A stretch of DNA of 64,000 nt from Bacillus subtilis (GTDB lineage Bacteria; Bacillota; Bacilli; Bacillales; Bacillaceae_C), in assembly GCF_008764245.1 (NCBI RefSeq), contig NZ_VTQV01000001.1, forward strand, positions 112,995-176,994. The letters run 5' to 3'. The position numbers and the translations under genes are program-made. Shown here piece by piece: positions 38,967-47,796 of the stretch. The number at the start of each line of letters is the position of its first letter. Position 1 is the stretch's first letter. Below the pieces are notes generated by a model, which was given only the letters and a program-made list of their open reading frames with translations, was not told the DNA's origin and ran no database searches.

Positions 38967-39752
38967 TTAAACAGATCTTAATTTTCCCCCATCCACAAAG
39001 AAGCTACTACCCGTCATATATGTATTGGCTTCTGAAGAGAGAAAGACCACTACCTTAGCAAATTCCTCTGGCGTTCCTGACCTTCCTAATGGAATACTAT
39101 CTTCAGCAACTTTTTTAATTTCCTCTATAGAAACACCCTTTTTATTCGCGTTTACTTCATCTAATTGAGATATCCTGTCTGTTAATATCCTTCCCGGTGC
39201 AACCGTGTTAACTAAAATATTATAGGGAGCTAATTCATCAGCAAGTGTTTTCGCTAACCCCATTACTCCCATTCTGAATGTATTAGATAAAATAAGGCCT
39301 GGAATCGGTTCACGGATTGAGGATGAAGCAATATTAATGATGCGTCCTCCTTGTTCTTTTAAATAAGGTAACGCGGTTCGGATGATACGTATATAAGATA
39401 ATAAATTTAGTTCAAATGCTGATTGCCAGTCCTCATCTTGCATATCCTCAAATCCACCAGCAGGAGGCCCTCCAGCATTATTAACTAATATATCGAGTCC
39501 ACCAAATTCCTTAATGGTTTCATCCATCATATCTTGAATTTGACTCGGTTGTGTAATATCACAAGTTGTAACCTTTACTTTCCCTAATTGTAACTTTTCA
39601 AATTCCGATTGAACCTTCCTGAGACGATCGATATTCCTACTGGCTAACATCACATTGGCCTCTTCTTTTACAAATAATTCTGCAATGGCCTTTCCTAAGC
39701 CTTGACTAGAAGCGATCACCAATACTCTTTTCCCTTTTAAGCCCAACTCCAT
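38967..39752 (-). CDS. Atypical short-chain dehydrogenase lacking the Tyr/Lys catalytic pair
   Basis: The 261-residue protein has the SDR fold: a cofactor loop ASSQGLGKAIA in place of TGxxxGIG, then NNAGGPPAGG and the C-terminal TGSSFFVDGG. Where the catalytic YxxxK should be, it reads SNTFR, so Tyr is Ser and Lys is Arg; the upstream catalytic Ser is present (ASSS). This pattern is known in a subgroup annotated as BKR-like SDR, whose activity is unclear. ATG 39752 lies seven bases behind AAGGG. It is upstream of ykwC in the same direction. Confidence 0.82.
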   Translation of the reverse strand: MELGLKGKRVLVIASSQGLGKAIAELFVKEEANVMLASRNIDRLRKVQSEFEKLQLGKVKVTTCDITQPSQIQDMMDETIKEFGGLDILVNNAGGPPAGGFEDMQDEDWQSAFELNLLSYIRIIRTALPYLKEQGGRIINIASSSIREPIPGLILSNTFRMGVMGLAKTLADELAPYNILVNTVAPGRILTDRISQLDEVNANKKGVSIEEIKKVAEDSIPLGRSGTPEEFAKVVVFLSSEANTYMTGSSFFVDGGKLRSV

Positions 39753-39810
39753 TCTGCTCACCCTTTTCTAGTTCTTAGTTATATTTCATCTGCAGATCCC
39801 TTTTTTAAAT

Positions 39811-39847
39811 AAAAAAAACGCTGGATATTTGTCCAGCGTAAAAAAAA
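39811..39847. terminator. Terminator downstream of the ptsHI locus
   Basis: ACGCTGGA and TCCAGCGT form an eight-bp stem with a six-base loop between an A-run and a T-run on either strand. On the minus strand it ends the ptsHI transcript. Confidence 0.85.
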
Positions 39848-39946
39848 GGGGGAAAAATGAGAATGAATGAATCTTATCATTCAATCATAGTTTATTGTAT
39901 ACCACTTAGTGCCAATATATACACATGACTTATGGTTACAATTAGG

Positions 39947-40913
39947 TTACATTTCTGTTTCTGTTTTTACAAGCCCTAAAATTTCCTCAGCTGTTTACGC
40001 GGACAGAGTCTTCGCTGCAGAATCTCCATATTTTTTATCTGGCTTCTGAACAAAGCACTTATTGAAAACTCATCAATTATTCCATATCCATAGCGGCTAA
40101 TTCTACACGTCTACCATCATTGGTTTGCGTGTTTGAATTTTTTAATAAAACCCTTTCCGTTTTCTTTTTATCAGAGGATTGTTGAGCGTCTTCATATTGT
40201 TGAACAATTTCAGGTGTTGGATTAATATGTACATCACCATTAAAACCGTCTACGATAATGAAGTCCCCTTGCTTTATTGAAGTTGATGCTTCTTTTGTTC
40301 CCACAACAGCAGGTATCTCAATTGACCTCGCCATCATAGTCGAATACGAGGTACGATTACCAATGTTTGTTACGAAGCCTTTTACAAATTCCTTGTTTAA
40401 TTGTGCAGTATCTGCAGGAGTTAAATCCTCTGCTACAATCACCACATCCTCTGCTACTAAACCAGGATTGGGGATCTTCACTCCTAATAAATGACTTAAA
40501 ATCCGCTCTGAGACATCCGTAATATCTGCAGCTCTTTCTTTCATATATTGATTTTCAAGCTGCTCAAAAACACGAACAAAATGATTGGTTGTTTCTGTTA
40601 GAGCCGTTTCAGCATTCACTTTGTCATTAGAAATCTTTTCTGTAATCGCTGTCAATAATTCAGGATCACTTACAACTAAGAGATGCGCGTCAAAAATAGC
40701 CGCCTCATCCTTCCCTATTAATTTTGCAGTCTGTTGACGTATGAATTCTAGGTCAGATTTAGCGGCATTTAATGCTGAGTGAAGACGATGAATCTCTTCC
40801 TCAGCATCCGAGATAGCAATTTTCTTAAAAGAAAGATCTGGTTGAACGAGTAGATATGCTTTTCCGATGGCAATCCCACTAGATGCTGCTATCCCTTTTA
40901 AAATAGTTGACAT
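39947..40913 (-). pseudogene. ptsI: Degenerate PTS Enzyme I: no active-site His, no PEP-binding domain
   Basis: An open frame of 278 codons (40077-40913) encodes the N-terminal half of Enzyme I: the HPr-binding helical domain and the phosphohistidine domain, ending at GRRVELAAMDME. Full-length EI is about 570 residues. At the phospho-His position the sequence reads NRTSYSTMMARS, so Tyr190 replaces the essential His (family GRTSHS). Between 39947 and 40051 another frame on the same strand gives TAEEILGLVKTETEM, which looks like the extreme EI C-terminus and is preceded by an in-frame TAA. This suggests a large internal deletion with later decay. The start overlaps the ptsH stop. It cannot phosphorylate HPr. 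Confidence 0.88.
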
Positions 40914-41179
40914 TATTTTGCAAGGCCTTCTTTTTCAAGCAATTCTTCAATACCAGCCATTGCTTCTTTTTCATCACTGCCATCTACACTAATTGTGATA
41001 ACAGTATCTTTACCAATTCCAAGTGACATGACTCCCATGATTGATTTAAGGTTTACCTTCTTGTCCTTAAATCCTAGTTGAATGTCTGAGGAATATCTGC
41101 TTGCTGTTTGGACTAATACAGTTGCTGGTCTTGCGTGAATTCCCGTATCCGCCGTTACAGTAAATTGTTTTTCAATCAT
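40913..41179 (-). CDS. ptsH: Phosphocarrier protein HPr
   Basis: The 88-residue protein is a complete HPr. His15, phosphorylated by Enzyme I, is in GIHARPAT; Ser46, the target of HPr kinase in Firmicutes, is in KSIMGVMS. Both sites and the flanking residues look functional. AAAGGAG precedes the ATG at 41179. The stop overlaps the ptsI start. Since the adjacent ptsI is dead, HPr may now serve mainly in HPr kinase/CcpA carbon regulation, unless another Enzyme I is encoded elsewhere. Confidence 0.96.
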   Translation of the reverse strand: MIEKQFTVTADTGIHARPATVLVQTASRYSSDIQLGFKDKKVNLKSIMGVMSLGIGKDTVITISVDGSDEKEAMAGIEELLEKEGLAK

Positions 41180-41224
41180 TTACATCGTCTCCTTTTTGAC
41201 TAAGTTAAAAGTACCCTCAGTACA

Positions 41225-41253
41225 AAATTAGCTAATTTTGCCTGTTTCGTCAA
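41225..41253 (-). promoter_or_regulatory. Sigma-A promoter of ptsH
   Basis: On the minus strand TTGACG (41248-41253) and TAATTT (41225-41230) are 17 bases apart, about 45 bases before the ptsH ATG. Confidence 0.6.
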
Positions 41254-41502
41254 TCTTTGAGCAGCAAAAATCAAAGAAATTTTCTCTTTTATTACCTTTT
41301 CCCTATTTTCTTTAAAATATTGAAAAAAACGGCCGCTTTTACAAAAGGCAAATCATCTAGGTTATGTCCTCATTTTTCTTCTTGCACTTTTTTGGAAAGT
41401 AGTGCAAAATATGAAGAAATAATTAAAAAAGGGATTTTAGAAACATCATCCAGACACCTTGAAAATCACCAAAGCGAATGAATGAACGAGGGAGAGATTG
41501 GA

Positions 41503-41694
41503 TTGAAAATTGCTGAAATCGGGAACATTGTTGAATTTAAAGACGGCCTTCAAGGAGTTGTAGAAAAAGTAAACGAGAACTCTGTTATTGTTAATTTAAC
41601 GTACATGGAAAATTACCGCGATTTTGATTTAGAAGAAAAAACTGTCGTCAACCATAAAAACTATAAAATTATTAAAAGTTCTCTCAGTGTATAA
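41503..41694 (+). CDS. ykvS: YkvS-like small protein (DUF2187)
   Basis: The 63-residue protein matches YkvS (DUF2187): IGNIVEFKDGLQGVVEKVNENSVIV, then MENYRDFDLEEKTVVNHKNYKII. It is a small beta-barrel-like domain resembling KOW/SH3 folds; its function is unknown. TTG 41503 is chosen, six bases behind GAGGGAGAG; an in-frame ATG at 41482 would place that site inside the gene. It neighbours ptsH, as B. subtilis ykvS is near the pts genes. Confidence 0.85.
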   Translation: MKIAEIGNIVEFKDGLQGVVEKVNENSVIVNLTYMENYRDFDLEEKTVVNHKNYKIIKSSLSV

Positions 41695-41796
41695 AATACT
41701 GTCTAACTAAAAAGGTGGATAAATACAACAAGAACAGCTTGCGTACTCTCACGTACCAAAAAGTCTTAGAGTGTGGGTTGCATTGTTTGTTCGAGA

Positions 41797-41826
41797 AAAT
41801 GCAAGCAGCCGCGCTTGCATTTTTTC
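41797..41826 (+). terminator. Terminator after ykvS
   Basis: AAATGCAAGC and GCTTGCATTT flank AGCCGC and are followed by a T-run. The downstream TATAAT at 41850-41855 may be the -10 for the CPBP gene. Confidence 0.85.
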
Positions 41827-41895
41827 TGCTATTCCAATTTCTCCTTTATAATGGTAGAGTTGAAGGGATTTATAACTGTGAGAAAGGATTTCGTC

Positions 41896-42510
41896 ATGCC
41901 AAGATATTTGAAAGATTGGAAACTTATTGGTGGTCTTCTTTTAGCATATAGTCTTATTTTTATTACTTTTGATTATAAACATCAAGTCTTCTGGTATTTA
42001 TATACAGCTACGATGTTATTTCTCATCAGTGTTACAATTATAAGTGAGAAAATCGATAAGCAGATTTCAACAAAGCAGGCTATTCTGTTTGGGTTACCTT
42101 CTGGGATCCTTCTATATTTCATATTTGTATTTGGTCATTATCTTTTATCGTTTCTTCCAATGAATACTTTGAAACAAGTTCGTGCTTTATATGATTATTT
42201 TTCTTTGGATTGGTTGTGGCAATATCTTGTACTTATTTTGATTATCATTCCTGGAGAAGAGTTTTTCTGGAGAGGCTTTGTGCTTAAAAGATTAATGAAC
42301 TATGCAAAGCCTATATTGGCAGTTATCATGGCAGCTATACTGAACGCTTTAGCTTTTAGTTTTACTGGCTATTTCCTCCTAATTTTAGCCGCTTTCTTTA
42401 GTGGTTTAATATGGGGCATGCTTTATGTCTGGAAGCGAAGCTTACCTCTTCTAATCATTTCTCATCTCATCTTTGATTTGCTTTTATTTATTCTTTTCCC
42501 ACTCGCATAA
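41896..42510 (+). CDS. CPBP family intramembrane metalloprotease
   Basis: The 204-residue protein has six or so membrane helices and the CPBP (Abi/CAAX protease-like) motifs: EEFFWRGF with the paired Glu and Arg, and HLIFD near the C-terminus. Such proteins process prenylated or peptide substrates or give bacteriocin immunity; the substrate here is unknown. ATG 41896 lies behind AGAAAGGA at good spacing; the open frame upstream overlaps the ykvS terminator and is not coding. Confidence 0.85.
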   Translation: MPRYLKDWKLIGGLLLAYSLIFITFDYKHQVFWYLYTATMLFLISVTIISEKIDKQISTKQAILFGLPSGILLYFIFVFGHYLLSFLPMNTLKQVRALYDYFSLDWLWQYLVLILIIIPGEEFFWRGFVLKRLMNYAKPILAVIMAAILNALAFSFTGYFLLILAAFFSGLIWGMLYVWKRSLPLLIISHLIFDLLLFILFPLA

Positions 42511-42523
42511 AAAATTTGTAACG

Positions 42524-42549
42524 CGGCTATGGTCTTAGCGCCATAGCCG
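42524..42549. terminator. Hairpin between convergent CPBP and ykvI genes
   Basis: CGGCTATGG and CCATAGCCG form a perfect nine-bp stem with loop TCTTAGCG. No U-run follows on either side, so its terminator role is likely but unproven. Confidence 0.5.
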
Positions 42550-42574
42550 TTATAGCATGCGCAATTCTTAGACC

Positions 42575-43612
42575 TTATTTATTTTTCACAGGTTTCATCC
42601 ACAATAATAATAAAAAAATTAAACTAATATAACCGAATAAAGGATATAAAAACCCAAGGAGCTGTCCATATTCAATCCTACCGATTATATAAACGACTGC
42701 AATTACAGCGATGTGAATCCAAATGCTTCTAACTGGGATAAATTGGCTAATTTGTCTTTCAATACCATACATATTTCCAATTAAAGAAGTAAAGATCTCT
42801 CCATAAATAATAAAAAGATAAACAAAATAAATCCCACTCAAAACATTTTTTACAATTGTCGCCATTGGAATATCATAGACTAAAAGATCTGGAAGAGTAG
42901 ATAATGTTATATGACTAGAAATCAAGATGATTGTTAACAGCACTCCTCCTATGAATCCACCTAGCTTAACAATTGTTTTATCGTTAATTTCAGTTGCTAC
43001 AGGAACCAGTACAGCTTGGGCTAGTGCCAAATTAAAAGCTGCATATGAAAATGCTGATCCAACTGCTTTCCAACTGTGATCAATACTTGCAAACTGCAAT
43101 AAATTCGACCATAGCAAAGGATAGGAAAGTGAGCTATACATTAATAGTAAGTTAAATATGATGAGTGTAGGAACAACAAATGTGTTTACAGCAAATAACC
43201 CTTTCACTCCCGCCCATAAAACGATCAGGCATAGGAAGATGGTCATCACAGACCCGACTGTCCGACTCCACCCTAATTGCTCTACAAATAAAGCCTCTGC
43301 TCCTGAGAGCATAACTCCACATACACCTACTAACATCGTGGTCATGAAAACATTCATAACTCTTCCGAATGTTTGTCCAAATAAATCATTGTTTAACTCC
43401 ATAAAGGAAGTCGCCTGAATATCAATCGCTTTTATCATCACCTTCATTCCAAAAAAGATGAATAAATATCCTGCCACCAATATGGACATCAGACCAAATA
43501 ATCCATATTGAGTAAAAAACTCTACAATCTCTTTACCTGTTGCAAAGCCTGCGCCAATAACTGTTCCAACATATACGGCTGCTATCTGAAAAGCCCCTGT
43601 CCACTTATTCAA
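42575..43612 (-). CDS. ykvI: YkvI family membrane transporter-like protein
   Basis: The 345-residue protein has about ten membrane helices. Its start, AAVYVGTVIGAGFATGKEI, has the glycine-rich first helix of APC-superfamily transporters. It matches YkvI in length and position next to clpE. The substrate is unknown. It is divergent from clpE, sharing the CtsR-controlled region, and convergent with the CPBP gene. Confidence 0.85.
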   Translation of the reverse strand: MNKWTGAFQIAAVYVGTVIGAGFATGKEIVEFFTQYGLFGLMSILVAGYLFIFFGMKVMIKAIDIQATSFMELNNDLFGQTFGRVMNVFMTTMLVGVCGVMLSGAEALFVEQLGWSRTVGSVMTIFLCLIVLWAGVKGLFAVNTFVVPTLIIFNLLLMYSSLSYPLLWSNLLQFASIDHSWKAVGSAFSYAAFNLALAQAVLVPVATEINDKTIVKLGGFIGGVLLTIILISSHITLSTLPDLLVYDIPMATIVKNVLSGIYFVYLFIIYGEIFTSLIGNMYGIERQISQFIPVRSIWIHIAVIAVVYIIGRIEYGQLLGFLYPLFGYISLIFLLLLWMKPVKNK

Positions 43613-43718
43613 TTTACTGCCTCACTTCATCGTTTTCTTTTTTTACTTCGAAGTTTATGAACCATTTTTATATCTATATGAGTCTTTTAGAAAAAAATCA
43701 TAAAAAGTATCTTTTTAC

Positions 43719-43747
43719 TTGAAAGTCAAAAAAGGTCAGTGTATAAT
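43719..43747 (+). promoter_or_regulatory. clpE promoter with CtsR operator in the spacer
   Basis: TTGAAA (43719-43724) and TATAAT (43742-43747) are 17 bases apart. The spacer carries the CtsR-like repeat AGTCAAA-AAA-GGTCAGT (43724-43740), so CtsR binding would block polymerase directly. Confidence 0.8.
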
Positions 43748-43757
43748 GAAGCCATAA

Positions 43758-43774
43758 GGTCGAAGTTGGTCAAA
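43758..43774 (+). promoter_or_regulatory. CtsR operator 2 upstream of clpE
   Basis: GGTCGAA-GTT-GGTCAAA fits the CtsR consensus heptad direct repeat (RGTCAAA, three-base spacer) with one mismatch. It lies just downstream of the promoter. Confidence 0.8.
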
Positions 43775-43811
43775 GTTTTCTTGTTGACTCTCACCTTTTT
43801 TATAACTAATT

Positions 43812-43828
43812 GGTCAAAGTTAGTTAAA
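43812..43828 (+). promoter_or_regulatory. CtsR operator 3 upstream of clpE
   Basis: GGTCAAA-GTT-AGTTAAA fits the CtsR consensus with one mismatch. A weak second promoter (TTGACT at 43784-43789, TAATTG at 43807-43812) may overlap it. Confidence 0.75.
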
Positions 43829-43863
43829 ATCAAATTATGTAAAATATGGAGGATTGATGATGT

Positions 43864-46008
43864 ATGCTATGTGTTAAATGTCAAGAAAACCAGGCAAAGA
43901 TTCATCTTCACCTAAATGTAAATGGACAAAAACAAACATTAGCTTTATGTCACGATTGTTATATAGAGGAAAAAGAAAAATTAGGAGCTTCTATGGGGAA
44001 TCCCATGCTAGGTTCGGGCTTTAATGGTTTCGGTGGTTGGGAAGATTTATTTGGAGGCTTTTCTCAAAATGGTCAAGGCCACCCACAACAAATCGTGAAA
44101 ACTCCAACAAAACAAGGTGGTTTTCTAGATCAATATGGCCGTAATTTAAACCAAGCAGCAAAAGCAGGTTTAATTGATCCAGTCATTGGGCGAGATGAAG
44201 AAATCAAAAGAACGATTGAAATACTTAATCGTCGGAATAAAAATAATCCAGTATTAATCGGTGAACCAGGTGTTGGTAAAACCGCCATTGCTGAAGGATT
44301 AGCTTTAAAAATCATCCAACAAGATGTACCTGCCAAATTAAAGAATAAAGAAATTTACCTACTTGATGTAGCTTCATTGGTCGCCAATACCGGGATCCGT
44401 GGTCAATTTGAAGAACGTATGAAACAATTAATAACAGAATTACAAGAACGTAAAAACGTTCTAGTCTTTATAGATGAAATTCATTTATTAGTTGGGGCCG
44501 GATCAGCTGAAGGATCCATGGATGCCGGGAATATTCTAAAACCAGTTCTTGCCCGAGGTGAATTGCAAGTAATTGGAGCAACAACCTTGAAAGAGTATCG
44601 ACAAATCGAAAAAGATGCCGCACTCGAAAGACGTTTTCAACCAGTGCAAATACTAGAGCCTTCTCTAGAAAAGTCTTTTGAAATTTTGCTGGGTTTAAAA
44701 GAACGATATGAAAAATATCATCAAGTTCAATATAGCGATGAAGCTTTGAGGGCGTGCGTTGATCTATCTGCTAGATATATACAAGATCGATACCTACCTG
44801 ACAAGGCGATTGATTTAATGGATGAAGCCGGTTCTAAACTTAATTTAACCATTAAGGAAGAATCTCATGAGGCCATTCATAAACGACTTGCCGAAATTGA
44901 AAAAGAAAAACAAAACACATTAAAGCAAGAAAACTATGAACTTGCCGCAAAATTAAGAGACGAGGAAGCGGAACTTGAACGAAAACTAAGTACCCTTTCT
45001 TCTAAATCACAGCTAACTGTTCATCCAGAAGATATTCAAAGCATTATTGAAAGTAAAACAGGCATTCCGGTAGGTAAATTACAAAGTGATGAACAACAAA
45101 AAATGAAAGAACTTGAAAAGAATTTAGCAGCAAAAGTGATCGGACAAGCCGAAGCCGTTAAAAAAGTGGCCAAAGCCATCCGTCGTAGTCGTGCTGGTCT
45201 AAAAGATGAGTATCGTCCAATTGGTTCGTTTCTTTTTGTCGGACCTACAGGGGTCGGAAAAACAGAATTAGCGAAAACTTTAACAGAAGAACTATTCGGT
45301 ACAAAAGATGCCTTCATTCGCCTAGATATGAGCGAATATATGGAAAAACATAGTGTGTCAAAATTAATTGGTTCACCTCCGGGCTATGTTGGTCATGACG
45401 AAGCAGGTCAATTAACTGAAAGGGTGCGCCGAAATCCTTATAGCATTATTCTGTTAGATGAAATTGAAAAAGCTCATCCTGATGTTCAGCATATGTTTTT
45501 GCAAATTCTTGAAGACGGTCGGCTCACGGATAGTCAAGGTAGAACCGTCAGCTTTAAAGATACTGTCATTATTATGACTAGTAACGCTGGAGTTAATGAA
45601 AAAACCATTCATGTTGGTTTTAATCAAAGTGAGGCAATGAAGGAGACAAACATCCTTCAATCTCTCGGTTCATTTTTCAAACCAGAGTTTTTGAACAGAT
45701 TTGATAGCATTATCGAATTTAATTCATTAGAAAAAAGCGATTTGCTACAAATTATTCAATTACTATTAGATGAACTCCAACGTAAATTACTTGCACAAGA
45801 TATGCATTTGGAAATAACCGAAGAAGTGAAAGAAAAATTGCTTGAGGTTGGATACCATCCTAACTTTGGAGCACGACCACTTCGTAGAGCGATCCAAGAA
45901 CAGCTTGAAGATCAAATTGCAGACTATATTCTAGATCACAATGATGAAAAATATTTAAAAGCAATTGTGAAGGATCATGAAATCACGATTATTTCACAGT
46001 CTGCCTAA
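43864..46008 (+). CDS. clpE: ATP-dependent Clp protease ATP-binding subunit ClpE
   Basis: ClpE is a class I Clp ATPase that works with ClpP in disaggregation and proteolysis under heat stress. The 714-residue protein starts with the ClpE-specific zinc finger (CVKCQE and CHDC), then AAA domain 1 (Walker [10 protein letters not shown], Walker B VFIDEIH), a UVR segment (about residues 335-370), AAA domain 2 ([19 protein letters not shown]) and the C-terminal D2-small domain. ATG 43864 is the only in-frame start near GGAGG (11 bases). Three CtsR operators upstream show control by heat shock, as in B. subtilis. Confidence 0.96.
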   Translation: MLCVKCQENQAKIHLHLNVNGQKQTLALCHDCYIEEKEKLGASMGNPMLGSGFNGFGGWEDLFGGFSQNGQGHPQQIVKTPTKQGGFLDQYGRNLNQAAKAGLIDPVIGRDEEIKRTIEILNRRNKNNPVLIGEPGVGKTAIAEGLALKIIQQDVPAKLKNKEIYLLDVASLVANTGIRGQFEERMKQLITELQERKNVLVFIDEIHLLVGAGSAEGSMDAGNILKPVLARGELQVIGATTLKEYRQIEKDAALERRFQPVQILEPSLEKSFEILLGLKERYEKYHQVQYSDEALRACVDLSARYIQDRYLPDKAIDLMDEAGSKLNLTIKEESHEAIHKRLAEIEKEKQNTLKQENYELAAKLRDEEAELERKLSTLSSKSQLTVHPEDIQSIIESKTGIPVGKLQSDEQQKMKELEKNLAAKVIGQAEAVKKVAKAIRRSRAGLKDEYRPIGSFLFVGPTGVGKTELAKTLTEELFGTKDAFIRLDMSEYMEKHSVSKLIGSPPGYVGHDEAGQLTERVRRNPYSIILLDEIEKAHPDVQHMFLQILEDGRLTDSQGRTVSFKDTVIIMTSNAGVNEKTIHVGFNQSEAMKETNILQSLGSFFKPEFLNRFDSIIEFNSLEKSDLLQIIQLLLDELQRKLLAQDMHLEITEEVKEKLLEVGYHPNFGARPLRRAIQEQLEDQIADYILDHNDEKYLKAIVKDHEITIISQSA

Positions 46009-46045
46009 TGGATAAAGTTGTTAAAAGCAAGAGTAGTTTTCTAAG

Positions 46046-46096
46046 AAAAAAGAGATGACCGTTTTTCTTGTCCAAAAACGGTCATCTCTTTTTTTA
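46046..46096. terminator. Bidirectional terminator between clpE and the SDR gene
   Basis: AAAGAGATGACCGTTTTT and AAAAACGGTCATCTCTTT form a perfect stem of 18 bp or more with a seven-base loop, with T-runs on both strands. Confidence 0.95.
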
Positions 46097-46132
46097 TGGG
46101 CTCTAATTATTCGTAGTAAAGCAATGAGCGAC

Positions 46133-46927
46133 TTATAGTAATGTTTCTGCCCCATCGATATAAATTTCCGAGCCAGTAATATGACTTGAAGCATCCGATG
46201 CCAGAAAATGGATGAGATCAGCCACTTGTTCCGGTTGCCCGGGTGCACCTTCAAGTGGATGGCTTCCTTCCGGATATTGAACAGGGATTTTAACCTTTTG
46301 CAATTTATCTTGCTGTGGGTGGGTATTTGCGCCAATATTCGTTTCGATTGCGCCTGGGCAAATGATATTCACCCGAATCTTGTAAGAAGCTAGTTCTAGA
46401 GCAGCCATTTTACCAAAGGCCATTTGTCCTGCCTTTGAGCTACTGTATGCAGACATCCCTGTCCCAGAAAATTTTCGATTGCCATTGATCGAACTTGTAA
46501 TGATGATACTTCCTCCCTTTTCTTTTAGGTGAGGGATAGAATATTTAACCGTTAAAAAAGTGCTTTTTAGATTAGTTGTTAACGTATGGTCCCATTCTTC
46601 TGGGTCAAAATCTTCGATTGGTGTAACAACACCATTAATTCCTGCATTCGCGAAAACAATATCAAGTCTACCAAATTCTGCCATCACTTGATTAATCCCA
46701 GATTCTACTCTCTTTGGGTCTGATAAATCAACATCTACAATCATCGCTTTAGCCCCTAGAGCCTCGATCTCCCGCTTTATCTTCTCTGCCTTTTCCTCTT
46801 TTAAATCTAATAACGCGACAGATGCTCCCGCTTTCGCTAACTGCATGGCGCTGGCAGCCCCAATTCCTGAAGATGCACCAGTTACAACCGCAACTTTACC
46901 AGCTAAGGATATTTTTTTACTCTCCAT
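46133..46927 (-). CDS. Short-chain dehydrogenase/reductase
   Basis: The 264-residue protein is a classical SDR with TGASSGIG, NAG, catalytic Ser in ITSSINGN, YSSSK (Tyr and Lys present) and the C-terminal TGSEIYIDGAETLL. The Asp of LLDLKEEK after the second strand suggests NAD(H) preference. The substrate is unknown; such genes are often annotated as glucose or 3-oxoacyl reductases. GAGGAGGGG precedes the ATG at 46927. It stands alone between clpE and a hairpin. Confidence 0.88.
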   Translation of the reverse strand: MESKKISLAGKVAVVTGASSGIGAASAMQLAKAGASVALLDLKEEKAEKIKREIEALGAKAMIVDVDLSDPKRVESGINQVMAEFGRLDIVFANAGINGVVTPIEDFDPEEWDHTLTTNLKSTFLTVKYSIPHLKEKGGSIIITSSINGNRKFSGTGMSAYSSSKAGQMAFGKMAALELASYKIRVNIICPGAIETNIGANTHPQQDKLQKVKIPVQYPEGSHPLEGAPGQPEQVADLIHFLASDASSHITGSEIYIDGAETLL

Positions 46928-46995
46928 TTAAAGCCCCTCCTCAGCAGTAAGTTTACCCAGACTGCAAAATTTTACTCCATTCGCAAAACATACTA

Positions 46996-47030
46996 AAGCT
47001 CCGCGATCCATTTCAGTGGATGCGGAGCTT
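46996..47030. other. Strong hairpin without U-run
   Basis: AAGCTCCGC and GCGGAGCTT close a stem that continues with ATCCA and TGGAT around a short loop. It sits upstream of the SDR gene and downstream of the Spo0E-like gene (both on the minus strand). The segment 46928-47208 holds no gene. Confidence 0.6.
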
Positions 47031-47208
47031 ACATTTCCCCAAAAACTAATTGTCTGTATGCACTTGAAGTATAGACATCTTTATTTCAAAGAGGAGCAAT
47101 CCTTTATCACGCATTTCTGACAAGAACCTCAATAAATGCAGATTCATTTTATTTTCGATTCATTGATCGTTCTATGATCGCTTCTATATCTCTTATATGT
47201 AAAACTGT

Positions 47209-47463
47209 CTATTTAGCTGTTTGAAATTTTTGTTGTTTAACAAATTGGTTATTCACGCTTTTTCTTGGAATTCTACTTTGATTGGAGTTTCTTGTCACTT
47301 GATACGCTTGATAGTATTGATTCATCATTGAGTCTAATTCTTGACTGCAAATTATTGTCTTTTCTGCGTTCAAACCATATAACTCACCAAATAAATACAT
47401 TTCTTTCCGCTTTTCTTGAATTTGCGCTAATAACATTTTTTGATCTTTTGCGCTATAATACAT
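47209..47463 (-). CDS. Spo0E-like aspartyl-phosphate phosphatase
   Basis: The 84-residue protein has the Spo0E family pattern: a helix around residues 10-30 (QIQEKRKEMYLFGELYGL), then the SQELD signature, in a small helical hairpin. Family members dephosphorylate Spo0A-P and delay sporulation. The C-terminal 30 residues are basic and look disordered. ATG 47463 is chosen behind GGAGGAGAACGGGG. It is a short monocistronic gene; the target response regulator is inferred. Confidence 0.82.
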   Translation of the reverse strand: MYYSAKDQKMLLAQIQEKRKEMYLFGELYGLNAEKTIICSQELDSMMNQYYQAYQVTRNSNQSRIPRKSVNNQFVKQQKFQTAK

Positions 47464-47796
47464 ACCCCGTTCTCCTCCAATTAATTTCCTCAAAACTCAA
47501 CTATGCCATTATCTCAACATTATTATTAAAAGTAAATAGATTCGCAAAAGTAGACATTTTTTTTAACCTTTATCATCATTTGTTCACATTTTCCTTTAAA
47601 AATGCTAAACTTTCTCTGTTAACCAAGCAAAAACATCCTATTTTTTCATTTGCAGCAAAAAAAGAATCGGTTTTTGTCGTTTTTTAGTTGTTCAATAAAA
47701 GATAAATATTTGTTATCTAAACTTTACTGAACCGTAATGTTATTCCTTTATAATGAAGGGTAGAATGATGACAACATGAAAAAAGCGGTGAATGAT

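Noticed and set aside
41392..41481. 29-codon plus-strand frame ending directly before ykvS
   Set aside because: It has a protein-like end (KYEEIIKKGILETSSRHLE) and touches ykvS, but no ribosome-binding site or credible start. The evidence is too weak for a gene call.
41700..41830. Possible T-box or other riboswitch before the CPBP gene
   Set aside because: There is a leader-like stretch with a terminator, but no T-box sequence, specifier loop or known aptamer core. The hairpin is explained as the ykvS terminator.
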